In this document: piece by piece, positions 29,143-37,515 of the stretch | Position numbering within the stretch: position 1 is the stretch's first letter | Layout: every line of letters starts with the position of its first letter | From: Tritrichomonas musculus | Lineage: Eukaryota > Parabasalia > Tritrichomonadida > Tritrichomonadidae | Assembly: GCA_039105265.1 (NCBI GenBank) | Contig: JAPFFF010000007.1 | Coordinates: 1,798,001-1,862,000 of the forward strand | Length of the DNA stretch: 64,000 nucleotides | Direction of reading: 5' to 3' | Notes under the pieces: model-generated | Told to the model about the DNA's origin: nothing | Database searches by the model: none | The model's input: only the letters and a program-made list of their open reading frames with translations | Program-made: the position numbers and the translations under genes

Positions 29143-30309
29143 TTACAAAAAAAAAAGTTGAAATTGTATTAAATTGATAAAATTTTGAATTCCGACTTTT
29201 TCATTCACATTGAAATTCTTTGATTTCAACAAAAAAATAACGAGTGTTATGTAATCATAACGGCACAAATTATAGAAGATTGCCTGATCATCGAATTTAT
29301 CGTTAAAGAATGCAAAGTTGTAATAAGGAATACTTTTTTCAAAGAGATTGAAATCCTCTGGTAATTTGCCATTCAAATATTTTGTCTTTAAATAATCTGC
29401 CAATTCATTATGATGACATTTTAATGCTTCAACGAAGCATTTTAAATAAGAATCATCTTCAGGCTGAATTTTATTTTCTTCAAGAAGATGAATAAACTGA
29501 ATATTTTGACTGTGAATTGCATAAATCCACAAAGATGAAGTCAATTTGACGTTATTTTCAATTAAGTAATTGAAAATTTGAATAGAACCAAAGAAAGCAG
29601 CATATTCAATTAATGTTGGTTTATTTTTGATCAAAAATAAATTTGTCTCAAAAATTGAGGGCTTAATAACCGATGAAAGAGGAACTTTTCTATCGTTTAT
29701 GTACATTATAAATTCATCAAGTGAATCATTACGAATCAATTGACAAATTTCGGCATCGTTTTCGCCGATTTTTCTTTTTTCTTCAAAGATTTGTGGATTA
29801 TATTTAATGAGCTTGTTGAGTTCTTCAACTTTTCCTTTCTCCCATTCAATTTTTTGCTTCAACTTTTTGTGATAAAATGGATCCGTTTCCGGATAGAAAA
29901 AGTAAAGATAACTTGATGAACTTCTTTTTGCTTTTGTCATTGATTGGCCGATACGTTTGTATGGAGTAATTATTCTACTCTTTATTAATGAATAAATAAG
30001 TCGCTTGTTACTCTTGAAAATATCATATATTTCTTGATTTGTAAAATTTTTTTTCATTTCAATTTTGTAAAATGTTAAAATTCGTTCGATTTTGTCGAAA
30101 AAATAAGGATTTCGATGATGATTGTTTGATATTTTGGTTATTAAATGAAGTAACTCCTTTAATTCATTTCGATTTAGCTTGGGTTTTAAATTGTTCAAAA
30201 AATCAATCATGATTTGATAATCTTTTTCTGAGTTGCCTTCTTTTTCGATAAATTCTAGAATTCTTTTATGAATGTTTTTCATTTTATCCAAATATGAGTT
30301 TATTTCCAT
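29143..30309 (-). CDS. N-terminal exon/ORF of the ankyrin protein (DUF3447-like)
   Basis: 388 codons from ATG 30307-30309 to a TAA at 29143. The first ~110 residues are a helical N-terminus of the kind that precedes ANK repeats in trichomonad proteins. From about residue 190 it reads as degenerate ANK/DUF3447 helices (PTLIEYAAFFGSIQIFNYLI, ALKCHHNELADYL, YITLVIFLLKSKNFNVNEK). The ANK register ends at VG (29191-29196). The 16 residues after it (IQNFINLIQF...) look like read-through into spacer. A spliced product would join here to the HKAPLH start at 28978. Such proteins form large protist families with presumed scaffold roles. If unspliced, the protein would be an ANK-poor truncated form. Confidence 0.8.
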   Translation of the reverse strand: MEINSYLDKMKNIHKRILEFIEKEGNSEKDYQIMIDFLNNLKPKLNRNELKELLHLITKISNNHHRNPYFFDKIERILTFYKIEMKKNFTNQEIYDIFKSNKRLIYSLIKSRIITPYKRIGQSMTKAKRSSSSYLYFFYPETDPFYHKKLKQKIEWEKGKVEELNKLIKYNPQIFEEKRKIGENDAEICQLIRNDSLDEFIMYINDRKVPLSSVIKPSIFETNLFLIKNKPTLIEYAAFFGSIQIFNYLIENNVKLTSSLWIYAIHSQNIQFIHLLEENKIQPEDDSYLKCFVEALKCHHNELADYLKTKYLNGKLPEDFNLFEKSIPYYNFAFFNDKFDDQAIFYNLCRYDYITLVIFLLKSKNFNVNEKVGIQNFINLIQFQLFFL

Positions 30310-30567
30310 GAGTATATATTTTCGAACAATAAGTTTTATATATTGTTTTATATTTCAAGTCAAAAAGTTTGTTTGGCCATATATTCATTTAATATTGGAA
30401 CGCAAACTCTGAAAAAATTATATACAATTTTTTAATATGAATTGAAGCAATAGTTCTGCTGAATTTTAATTAATGTTCACATTCTATAAACATTAAATTA
30501 ATAATAAAAAAAATATTTTAAATTAGCCATGATTAAGTTCTATTTATTAGCAAACAGATTAAAGAAA

Positions 30568-31602
30568 TTAAAGAGATGCTGGGCCAAGAATCTGAGATAA
30601 TGAAATAGCAAATGCAATAATTGGTTTAACTCCTGGGTGGCATTCTGCTTCATATGATTTCTTACTCATTTTACGGAGGATAAATGTTGAGTGATTTCTA
30701 GGATTTTGTAAAATAATATTTTTGTTTGATGGAATTGGTTGATGATGAAATTCACCATTATAGCTGTTTGAATTTTTAGCTTCCTTGGGTCTCCAAGATA
30801 ACTTTGATCCATTATTATAAAATGAAGCACTCAAAGAATGTTTATTTCCGTATTTAAGGAACTTGATTTTGAATTCTTGGTCATCTGTGTTAACGATGTT
30901 ATATCCTTGGCAATCTCGTTTTATCTTTGCTGTATTTTCAAATTTATTTTCACTGATGTGGAAATTAGATCCTTCGCCGATATAAATTTCATCATTTTTA
31001 ATTTTAGCCATGTATAAAATTTGATTGTCTTTCTTTAAATAATAACGTTGGCATTTCATCATTGGATTGTCAGATGTAATCTGGTAAAATGTTGAACTAT
31101 GTTTCTTTTTCTTTTTCTCATTTTGGTTATTATCTTTATTGTCTTCTATCTTGCTTGTATCTAAAACGTCGCAACTATCATCAAATTCGAGTTCGTTTAC
31201 ATCGACATTTTGGAAATGAGAATTTTCGTTTTGCGATTTAAGAATCAATGATTCTGTTTGGTTAAATAATTGCGATGGAACAGTATAATTAGGATCAATG
31301 CTTTGGTGAATAAAATTAAGTCCCATATTGTATATTTGTTCGGATTTAAAGATGATAGCAAGAGAAAGAATTTCTTCAAGTTCCGAATTTTGGACATCTG
31401 TTTGTTGATTCTGGCATATCTTGAGGAAATTGCTTACATTTCTTACTGTAAATTGGTTATTTGTGATTTTTAACTGAATGTTTTCAAATGAATTTTGATT
31501 TGTGCTGATTAATTCTTGAAAACGTAATGATGATTGAGCCAATAATGATGGATCAACTAAGAAGCGTTCTTCTTGGTAAATGACTGGTAATGTTTGGTTC
31601 AT
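30568..31602 (-). CDS. BTB-like / Tubby-C-terminal-like protein
   Basis: 344 aa. The N-terminal ~110 residues look BTB-like (FLVDPSLLAQSSLRFQELI, helical FLKICQNQQ, LEEILSLAIIFKSEQIYNMG). A charged linker follows (DNNQNEKKKKKHSS). The C-terminal ~180 residues resemble a Tubby beta-barrel: MKCQRYYLKKDNQILYMAKI strands and the closing hydrophobic helix HPGVKPIIAFAISLSQIL, close to the family-end motif xxPLxAFAIxLSxF. Tubby domains bind phosphoinositides, and BTB domains dimerise or bind cullin. The pairing occurs in trichomonads, but I know of no function there. A minus-strand TCATTT lies at 31623-31628, 24 bases before the ATG. Confidence 0.6.
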   Translation of the reverse strand: MNQTLPVIYQEERFLVDPSLLAQSSLRFQELISTNQNSFENIQLKITNNQFTVRNVSNFLKICQNQQTDVQNSELEEILSLAIIFKSEQIYNMGLNFIHQSIDPNYTVPSQLFNQTESLILKSQNENSHFQNVDVNELEFDDSCDVLDTSKIEDNKDNNQNEKKKKKHSSTFYQITSDNPMMKCQRYYLKKDNQILYMAKIKNDEIYIGEGSNFHISENKFENTAKIKRDCQGYNIVNTDDQEFKIKFLKYGNKHSLSASFYNNGSKLSWRPKEAKNSNSYNGEFHHQPIPSNKNIILQNPRNHSTFILRKMSKKSYEAECHPGVKPIIAFAISLSQILGPASL

Positions 31603-32528
31603 TGTTTAGTATGTATTTTATGAAAATGAATTGATATTTTTCTTTTATTTTGTTTATTTATTTTTCAGATAATTATTAATGGTACTTTTCAATATTTATA
31701 ACCAATTGAATATTTCAATGTATTATTTGGTTTATGAAATTCAATTTTGTAAAACTCGTTCAAACTGAATTATAAAAATTTTATTTAAAAAGTAAATAAA
31801 AAAATGAAATTATATTTTATCAAAATATTCTTATTATATAGTTTTTGTAATTTATATGTTAACAATTCTTTTTTGTATTGTTTCAACTGCCCTAAAATAA
31901 CAATTATTTCAATAAAAATGTAATTTCAATAGTTATAATTTCATAACATGTCTATAAAGTAATGTTTATCAAATTAAATATATACTTTTCTATCTAAAAG
32001 TCTTATATTTTCCTTTGTTTATTATCATGAATTAGATTTATATTTTGTATCAATAGTGTTATCTGTAGAATGAATTTTCATTTTTGAAATTTTGTCAAAG
32101 GAACCCTCAACAAATAATATAAAAATATGATCTTTTGTGAATAAGTTAACTTAAATTCAATGATGATTTGATCAAACTTATTTTTCCTAGTCATGTCTAA
32201 AGAATATGCATCCGATTGGAATATATAAAAAGTAAGCATTAAATCAGCTTAAACTTTAATCAATCAGTCGTTAAATCAAAAGAACTTTTTCTATTAATCT
32301 CTCAACTTTTTGATTTTAATTTTTATCATTTTAATATCTTAATATTCATTTGGGCATTTAAAATAATTATAATATATATTCATTAAATATTATAATATAT
32401 AAAGTAATATTATTGAGTTGATTTAAAAAAAGTTAAATTTGATCGAGAATCTGCTAATTTAAAAAACTTCGTTTGAATGTTTGAATTTAATCTCAATATT
32501 TTATAAACGATCACAAAAAGTGCTTAAA
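31603..32528. other. Gene-free divergent promoter interval, about 930 bases
   Basis: It lies between divergently transcribed genes (Tubby-like minus, small protein plus). A/T-rich, with no coding or RNA signal noticed. Initiator-like motifs sit near both ends (TCATTT on minus at 31623-31628; TCACA near 32510 on plus). Confidence 0.55.
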
Positions 32529-32945
32529 ATGTCTGATAAAAATTTCTTCTGGCACGGCATTCTTTCATTAAATGAACTCGGTGCGCATGCATTTTTCGAT
32601 GTAAAGATCAAGAAAAACGTACCAGATGCTCCAAATATGGTTGGAATTTTCACAAGTGATATACCACCTCTACCGCTCACTCAATCAGACACACTCCATG
32701 TTACATTTCTCCTCGAAAATAATGTTGGTTTGAATACTGTTCGTTATCGTGTTGCTGAATCGCAATTTACAGGTGCAGAATTAATGCACGCAGTCGAAGA
32801 GACACAAGGACCACACACAACAGTTACAGCAACAGTAGAAAGCGGTGAATGGCAATTTTCTCTTCAACAGCAAACATGGATCTTAAGATCAATTTTGTTA
32901 TATGTACCAATGGCACAGTTACGTAAATTTATTAAAGATCCATAA
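32529..32945 (+). CDS. Small unknown protein with expression-type codon use
   Basis: 138 aa from MSDKNFFWHG; the frame extends 16 codons to a TTG, which I reject in favour of the ATG. No domain is recognised. The sequence is balanced and mixed alpha/beta (GAHAFFDVKIKKN, SDTLHVTFLLENN, TVRYRVAESQF, TVESGEWQFSLQQQTWILRS), ending MAQLRKFIKDP. It has no signal peptide or membrane helix, so it is probably cytosolic. The codons are richer in C-ending and CTC/CGT forms than those of its neighbours, which in trichomonads accompanies high expression. TCACA, an Inr-like match, lies about 19 bases before the ATG. It looks like a real conserved gene of unknown role. Confidence 0.7.
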   Translation: MSDKNFFWHGILSLNELGAHAFFDVKIKKNVPDAPNMVGIFTSDIPPLPLTQSDTLHVTFLLENNVGLNTVRYRVAESQFTGAELMHAVEETQGPHTTVTATVESGEWQFSLQQQTWILRSILLYVPMAQLRKFIKDP

Positions 32946-33192
32946 AGTATAGAAAACAATTTTTTATTGCTTTTTTTAAAGAACATTTTTAATATAAATT
33001 ATAATTATTTATCCTTTTATTCAAAATTTCTTCAAAAGCAGATTTATATTTTATCTCATCAATGTGTATATTATACGTCTGATTAGTCCTGTAATAAGAC
33101 AATAATTTTAAAAATCAAAAATAAAATATTGAATTGAAAGATTCAATGAGATTCTTCAATTTTAAATCTCGTTATAGTTTTTTATAGAAAAT

Positions 33193-34542
33193 ATGGATAG
33201 TCCTCCGAAATCATTAAGCCAACTCGTAGGGAAAGATGATCAAGCAGCCAAAGCTGAAAATGATGCTCTTCGAAAAAAATTAATGGAAAAAAAAAATCAA
33301 ATTGCATCTCTAGAGCAGCAAACAGTTAGATTTGAAGAATTTAAAATATTGCTTACTCGTTTAATTCAAGATTTTCAAGAAAATAACGAAATTCAATTTG
33401 TTGAGCCTAATTGTTTATCGAACCCATTAGATAACGTTGAAGATTCTGTGCAAGTTGTCCGGAATGGCGTTATTAAACTAATAAAAAGACATGAAAATCT
33501 TGCATCCAGATTTGAATTAGAATTTTCTCGCAATATTTTTCAGCTTCAACAGCAACTTCGTGAAAAAGATCAAGAATTAATGAATGCCACTGCAAAGCTT
33601 GAGGCTGCTCGTACATCACTTTCTCATCAAGAACGTATTGTTAATTTTTTAAAGCATAAAAAGCAAGCTCTATGTAAAACTTTATTGATGAGGCGAGCTG
33701 CATTGTCTCGCAGTCAAAGTAAAAGTGAAAAGGAAGCTGCAGATAATCAAATTAAGCTCGATAAATGTAATGAAAACCTTCAAAATGCAAAAGAAGTAGT
33801 GAAAAATAAAGAACAGGTAGCTCAAAAGCTTGCTACTCTAACTGCGGAAAAGCAACAAAATGAGCAAATGCAACTCAAAACGCACGATGAGTTGCTAAAA
33901 ACTGTAGAAAATCTCAGGAAATCTTTTCAAAAAGAATCTTTTTTACATAATCGTGACTTATCTGCATTAGATGTTGCCAAATCGGAATTAAAAGCATTGC
34001 AGCTCAAAATAGATTCATATTTTAGCAACCTGAAAACTCGGGAACTTCTTGATGCAGAAAATGAAAATAAGAAATTGCAAACGGTAATTAGAAATGAACG
34101 CGAATCTTTGTCTCGACAAAAAGCTATTGTTGACTCAAAAGGAGCCGATATTCAAAGTACAATTTCTGAATACATAAATAAAATTTCTTTGTTAAATGAG
34201 CAAATAAATCAGACTGAACAAAAATTGCAAACACAAATGATGAAAATACCTGATTTCCCTCAATTACATCAAGCGCTTGATAGAGCCCTTGCACAATCAA
34301 AGAAATATCAGGAAGAAGTCCTGCAAAGGAAATATCTTCTTGATGAAATAGGAGATCGTAACAGATTACTTGATCAAATGGAAATTCAAGCTAGTAAAGA
34401 TAGAATGGCTCAGTTGAAGATTTTAATGCCCCTCACTGGACAAGAAGAAAATGATACAGACCCAAAATTGCATGAAATTCTTGCCGAAAGAGCAAAGCAG
34501 CAAAAAGAATTTGAAGCGTTATTAACGCAACCTGGATTTTAA
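33193..34542 (+). CDS. Coiled-coil protein
   Basis: 449 aa, almost wholly helical. Heptad-like runs extend from about residue 18 to 65 (AAKAENDALRKKLMEKK), and again from about 110 to the end with only short breaks. A globular-looking patch lies at about 65-105 (VEPNCLSNPLDNVEDSVQVV). It is rich in Lys, Glu, Gln and Leu, with no signal peptide. No family can be named; cytoskeletal or basal-body coiled-coil proteins of flagellates look like this. The gene ends convergently, about 200 bases from the stop of the next one. Confidence 0.75.
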   Translation: MDSPPKSLSQLVGKDDQAAKAENDALRKKLMEKKNQIASLEQQTVRFEEFKILLTRLIQDFQENNEIQFVEPNCLSNPLDNVEDSVQVVRNGVIKLIKRHENLASRFELEFSRNIFQLQQQLREKDQELMNATAKLEAARTSLSHQERIVNFLKHKKQALCKTLLMRRAALSRSQSKSEKEAADNQIKLDKCNENLQNAKEVVKNKEQVAQKLATLTAEKQQNEQMQLKTHDELLKTVENLRKSFQKESFLHNRDLSALDVAKSELKALQLKIDSYFSNLKTRELLDAENENKKLQTVIRNERESLSRQKAIVDSKGADIQSTISEYINKISLLNEQINQTEQKLQTQMMKIPDFPQLHQALDRALAQSKKYQEEVLQRKYLLDEIGDRNRLLDQMEIQASKDRMAQLKILMPLTGQEENDTDPKLHEILAERAKQQKEFEALLTQPGF

Positions 34543-34621
34543 TTTGTTTTTATGTTTATATTAAACGATTATCTTGATAAAGTATCATCTGGATTTCTGT
34601 TGATTAATCATTGATATCATT

Positions 34622-34645
34622 AAAAAAAAAAAAAAAAAAAAAAAA
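34622..34645. repeat. Poly(A) tract of about 23 bases between convergent genes
   Basis: The longest homopolymer in the window, lying between the convergent stops at 34542 and 34747. It may contribute to 3' end formation or be a simple replication-slippage tract. Confidence 0.7.
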
Positions 34646-34746
34646 CATTAATGAAATAAAAAGCGAAATAAATTCAAAGATATAATTGTTTATATATAAA
34701 TCACTTATCCGATTAATAAAAAAAAAAAAAATAAAATCAAGGCTTT

Positions 34747-37515
34747 TCATTTGGAATCTTTTCTGGTATGAGGAGTTGTTCTGGTTGAACTACCAGTCTT
34801 TGAAGATTTCTTCGACTTCGTATCTGGATGCCTTAAGTCATCTAATTGTTGCATTGGTTGAGAAATGTGGGATCTTATTGGTGAACGATCATTTCGTGAC
34901 GGCTGGAAAGATGTCTGATGTGAGCTAGAGCCCAAACCCTTCAAATTTTTCTTAATTGTATCTAATTCGTTTGGTATATTCAGAGTCTCCAAGAAACGTA
35001 CACTTTTTGTCATTTGTTGGAAACTTTTTTCTTGCGCGCCTTGTTTTGTCTTTAATTGTAATATCATATCTCCTTGTTCAGAAGATCGATTTCTCATTTC
35101 TTGCATCATCTTTTCTAAGTATTTAATTTTAGAGTTTTTAATTTCGCCTTGTTTGATGGCATCAACCAAGCGATCGATAACTCTCTTCTCTCTATTTTGT
35201 TCGTGGGTAATTGCACGGAAGGCATCAATGATATCATCTGCAGTTTCAAATGTAGATTTAATAGTTATTGGCGTTGATGGTGGAGACAAATCATCAAAGT
35301 CGAAGTCTCCATCGGTTTCATTGTTATTTCCGTCATTATTCATTATGCCGCTACTTCGCCAATTGAAAATTTGATCACGCGATTGAGATGCACTGCTCTG
35401 TGATGCGAGAGGAAGTCCTTCGGAGCTCTTGAATAGATTTGAACTGCTTGTTCCACTCAAGAGAGTGATACCTCCTGCAGGAGCATTATTATTGTTTGAT
35501 GTATTTGAATTTGATCTATCGCGCCTTGTACTAAGAAGATTTGCAATTCCACTATTTTCATTAATTGTAACATGTTTTGGTTGCTCAGTTTGTAGTTTTT
35601 TAATACTTTCCTGAAGCCGTTTTTGCTGTTCATGAAGATCATTAATCTCTTTCTGTAAATTCGGATTTTTCATTTGTTTAAGTTGATCTTGGATGAGTTG
35701 AATGTCATGATTGTGTTTTGCAACTGTTTCGTTAATATCTTTGAATTGAAAATTATTAGTTTTGGTATTAGTATTATTATTGATATTAGCATTATTATTG
35801 ATATTAGCATTATTATTGATATTAGCATTATTATTGATATTAGCATTATTATTGATATTAGCATAATTATTGGCATTAGCATTATTATTGGTATTAGTAT
35901 TATTATTTGTATTGGCATTATTATGTGTATTAGCATTAGTATTATTGTTTCCCTTATCAACGATTTTGACATCTCGAGTTGCAACAGTTGTTGGGATATT
36001 TAGAATTTGTTTTATGTGTTCAATATCATGCTTGACGGATTCATTGCTATCTTGGAGTGCCTTGATTGGCTGTTTCATGGAACTAAGGATTTTAATTGAT
36101 TTTACAAGATCACTGTATTTCTGATTTAGAATATCAATACTTTCATCATATTTAGGCGAGCCTGACTGTGTACCTTGAGCTTTTTCTATGAAATTCTTCA
36201 TTTGTAGTTTAAATGGTTGAGCCGAATTATTGGTATTGTTATTATTATTGTTATTATTATTGTTGTTATTTTGGCCATTAATACTATTAGTAGATTTATT
36301 AGCACTATTATTTACTGGCCCGCCTTGATTTGCATTGCCTGTTTGATCGTCTGTTGGCTCAAAAAGCTGGCGAATTTGATTAATTATTTCATCATTTTGA
36401 TTCTGCCTTGTTTGTAATGTAGAAAGATCATTTTTAATTTTTTCAAAAGATTCAAACAAATTTGTAACCTTTTGGATGCTTCTTTTAAGTTCATGTTTAA
36501 TGCAAGAAACTGAATCGGAAACATTATCAATTGTTATGATTTTCTTTTCGGGAGCAGGTTTGTTTGTATGAACTTTCTCTGACAAAGCATCGATTTTATT
36601 ATTTGAATCGTTAATGCTTTTACGTAAATTTCCAATCTCATTGCTGATTTTGTTGAATCGGTGGGGCATGTCAAGACCTTTATCTCTTGACATTGATTCT
36701 TGTTGATCTGAATAGGCAGAAATTTCTTGTCGTACTTTCTTGATTTCATATTTTAGACAACGTATTTGTTCTTGTAATGATTGAGAATGTGGCGTTTCAC
36801 GTCTGGCATTATCTGTTGAGCCATTATGATCTTCTGATCCTGATGATTCATTCAAGTCATCTTTATATTGAACAAGAACTTGTATTGTTGCTTCGAATTC
36901 AGACCATATATCTGCTTGGTTTCGGAGCATTGTTTTAATTGAACGTAAATCTGTATCAAATTCATGGATTTTAACATCGACATCTGGCGGTAGAGAAAAC
37001 GCAGGGGAATCCAAAATAGTCGAAATTTGGGCTGAGTGATTATTAACGGCTGATTTCAATTCATTAATTACAACATTTGGGTCGGAATCATTAATGTTAA
37101 CATTGACATTAGTATTAGAGCTTTCAGCACTGCGTAGAGGTAAATTGCTTTGATGGTTTGTCAATTTCTGGATTAGAGATTTTTGATTAGATAAAGCTTG
37201 TTGCAAATTTTCAATCTTTGTATCGTAAGATGATATGATTTTCTGATTCTCTTGTTCTTTCTTTTTTAAATCTTCTAATTCTTTTTGAATATTACTGAGA
37301 GAAATTTGAGTTGTCTGTTGTTCTTCTGTACTTTCTAGAGTATTGCCAATATTTTTAGAAAATGCAATCTTCTCAAGGTGTCCTTGTAGAGATTTTATTG
37401 TAACGTTCCAATTATCATCTGAAGGCTTTACTTCTTGAAGCGATTGGAGAAATTGATTTAAAAATGATTGCTGTTTCTCCAAAATCCCTTCTAATTTTTC
37501 CACCCTCTGGTTCAT
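34747..37515 (-). CDS. Coiled-coil protein with Asn-rich tandem repeats
   Basis: 922 aa from ATG at 37513-37515. The N-terminus is coiled-coil (MNQRVEKLEGILEKQQSFL, LEDLKKKEQENQK). Shorter coils are separated by Asn/Ser-rich linkers, including an Asn run near residue 420 and a tandem INNNAN repeat near 525-585. A C-terminal Ser/Thr/Arg-rich basic tail follows (RTTPHTRKDSK). No enzymatic domain, signal peptide or membrane helix is present. The alternating coils and basic tail suggest a cytoskeletal scaffold. Its role is not known. Confidence 0.75.
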   Translation of the reverse strand: MNQRVEKLEGILEKQQSFLNQFLQSLQEVKPSDDNWNVTIKSLQGHLEKIAFSKNIGNTLESTEEQQTTQISLSNIQKELEDLKKKEQENQKIISSYDTKIENLQQALSNQKSLIQKLTNHQSNLPLRSAESSNTNVNVNINDSDPNVVINELKSAVNNHSAQISTILDSPAFSLPPDVDVKIHEFDTDLRSIKTMLRNQADIWSEFEATIQVLVQYKDDLNESSGSEDHNGSTDNARRETPHSQSLQEQIRCLKYEIKKVRQEISAYSDQQESMSRDKGLDMPHRFNKISNEIGNLRKSINDSNNKIDALSEKVHTNKPAPEKKIITIDNVSDSVSCIKHELKRSIQKVTNLFESFEKIKNDLSTLQTRQNQNDEIINQIRQLFEPTDDQTGNANQGGPVNNSANKSTNSINGQNNNNNNNNNNNNTNNSAQPFKLQMKNFIEKAQGTQSGSPKYDESIDILNQKYSDLVKSIKILSSMKQPIKALQDSNESVKHDIEHIKQILNIPTTVATRDVKIVDKGNNNTNANTHNNANTNNNTNTNNNANANNYANINNNANINNNANINNNANINNNANINNNTNTKTNNFQFKDINETVAKHNHDIQLIQDQLKQMKNPNLQKEINDLHEQQKRLQESIKKLQTEQPKHVTINENSGIANLLSTRRDRSNSNTSNNNNAPAGGITLLSGTSSSNLFKSSEGLPLASQSSASQSRDQIFNWRSSGIMNNDGNNNETDGDFDFDDLSPPSTPITIKSTFETADDIIDAFRAITHEQNREKRVIDRLVDAIKQGEIKNSKIKYLEKMMQEMRNRSSEQGDMILQLKTKQGAQEKSFQQMTKSVRFLETLNIPNELDTIKKNLKGLGSSSHQTSFQPSRNDRSPIRSHISQPMQQLDDLRHPDTKSKKSSKTGSSTRTTPHTRKDSK
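35757..35945 (-). repeat. 18-bp tandem repeat coding ANINNN
   Basis: On the plus strand ATTATTGATATTAGCATT-like 18-bp units repeat at least five times nearly perfectly (about 35775-35865), with degenerate units on either side. They encode NINNNA in frame. Out-of-frame readings stay open because of the 3n periodicity and are not genes. Confidence 0.85.

Larger units (their letters stand above)
24216..30309 (-). other. Interrupted ankyrin-repeat locus (N-terminal ORF plus eight single-ANK blocks)
   Basis: On the minus strand a 388-codon open frame is followed downstream by eight ANK repeats in the same orientation. Each is a 33-codon block with intact frame and good ANK consensus (KTPLHIAVE, IVQLLL, IDVN). 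Seven blocks run from a [H/N]-K-[T/S/A]-P-L start (EISVL in the seventh) to an x-K-S-I end. The eighth lies next to a C-terminal tail with a stop. Spacers of 212, 303, 263, 403, 378, 506, 1759 and 275 bases are A/T-rich, full of stops in all frames and dense in GAAATTTC. No GT...AG borders and no trichomonad branch/3' splice motif were found at block edges. Either unorthodox introns separate one-repeat exons, or this is a cassette array or a decayed gene. Confidence 0.75.

Noticed and set aside
24216-29200. Ordinary spliceosomal introns between ANK blocks.
   Set aside because: AG-like ends occur at only some block starts (for example CATAAG, AAACAG) and no shared GT donor or ACTAAC-type branch motif is present. 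I therefore did not call them as standard introns.
35670-36003. Ile/Met-rich and Ile/Ser-rich frames around the INNNAN repeat.
   Set aside because: Shadow frames of the 18-bp repeat in the coiled-coil gene.
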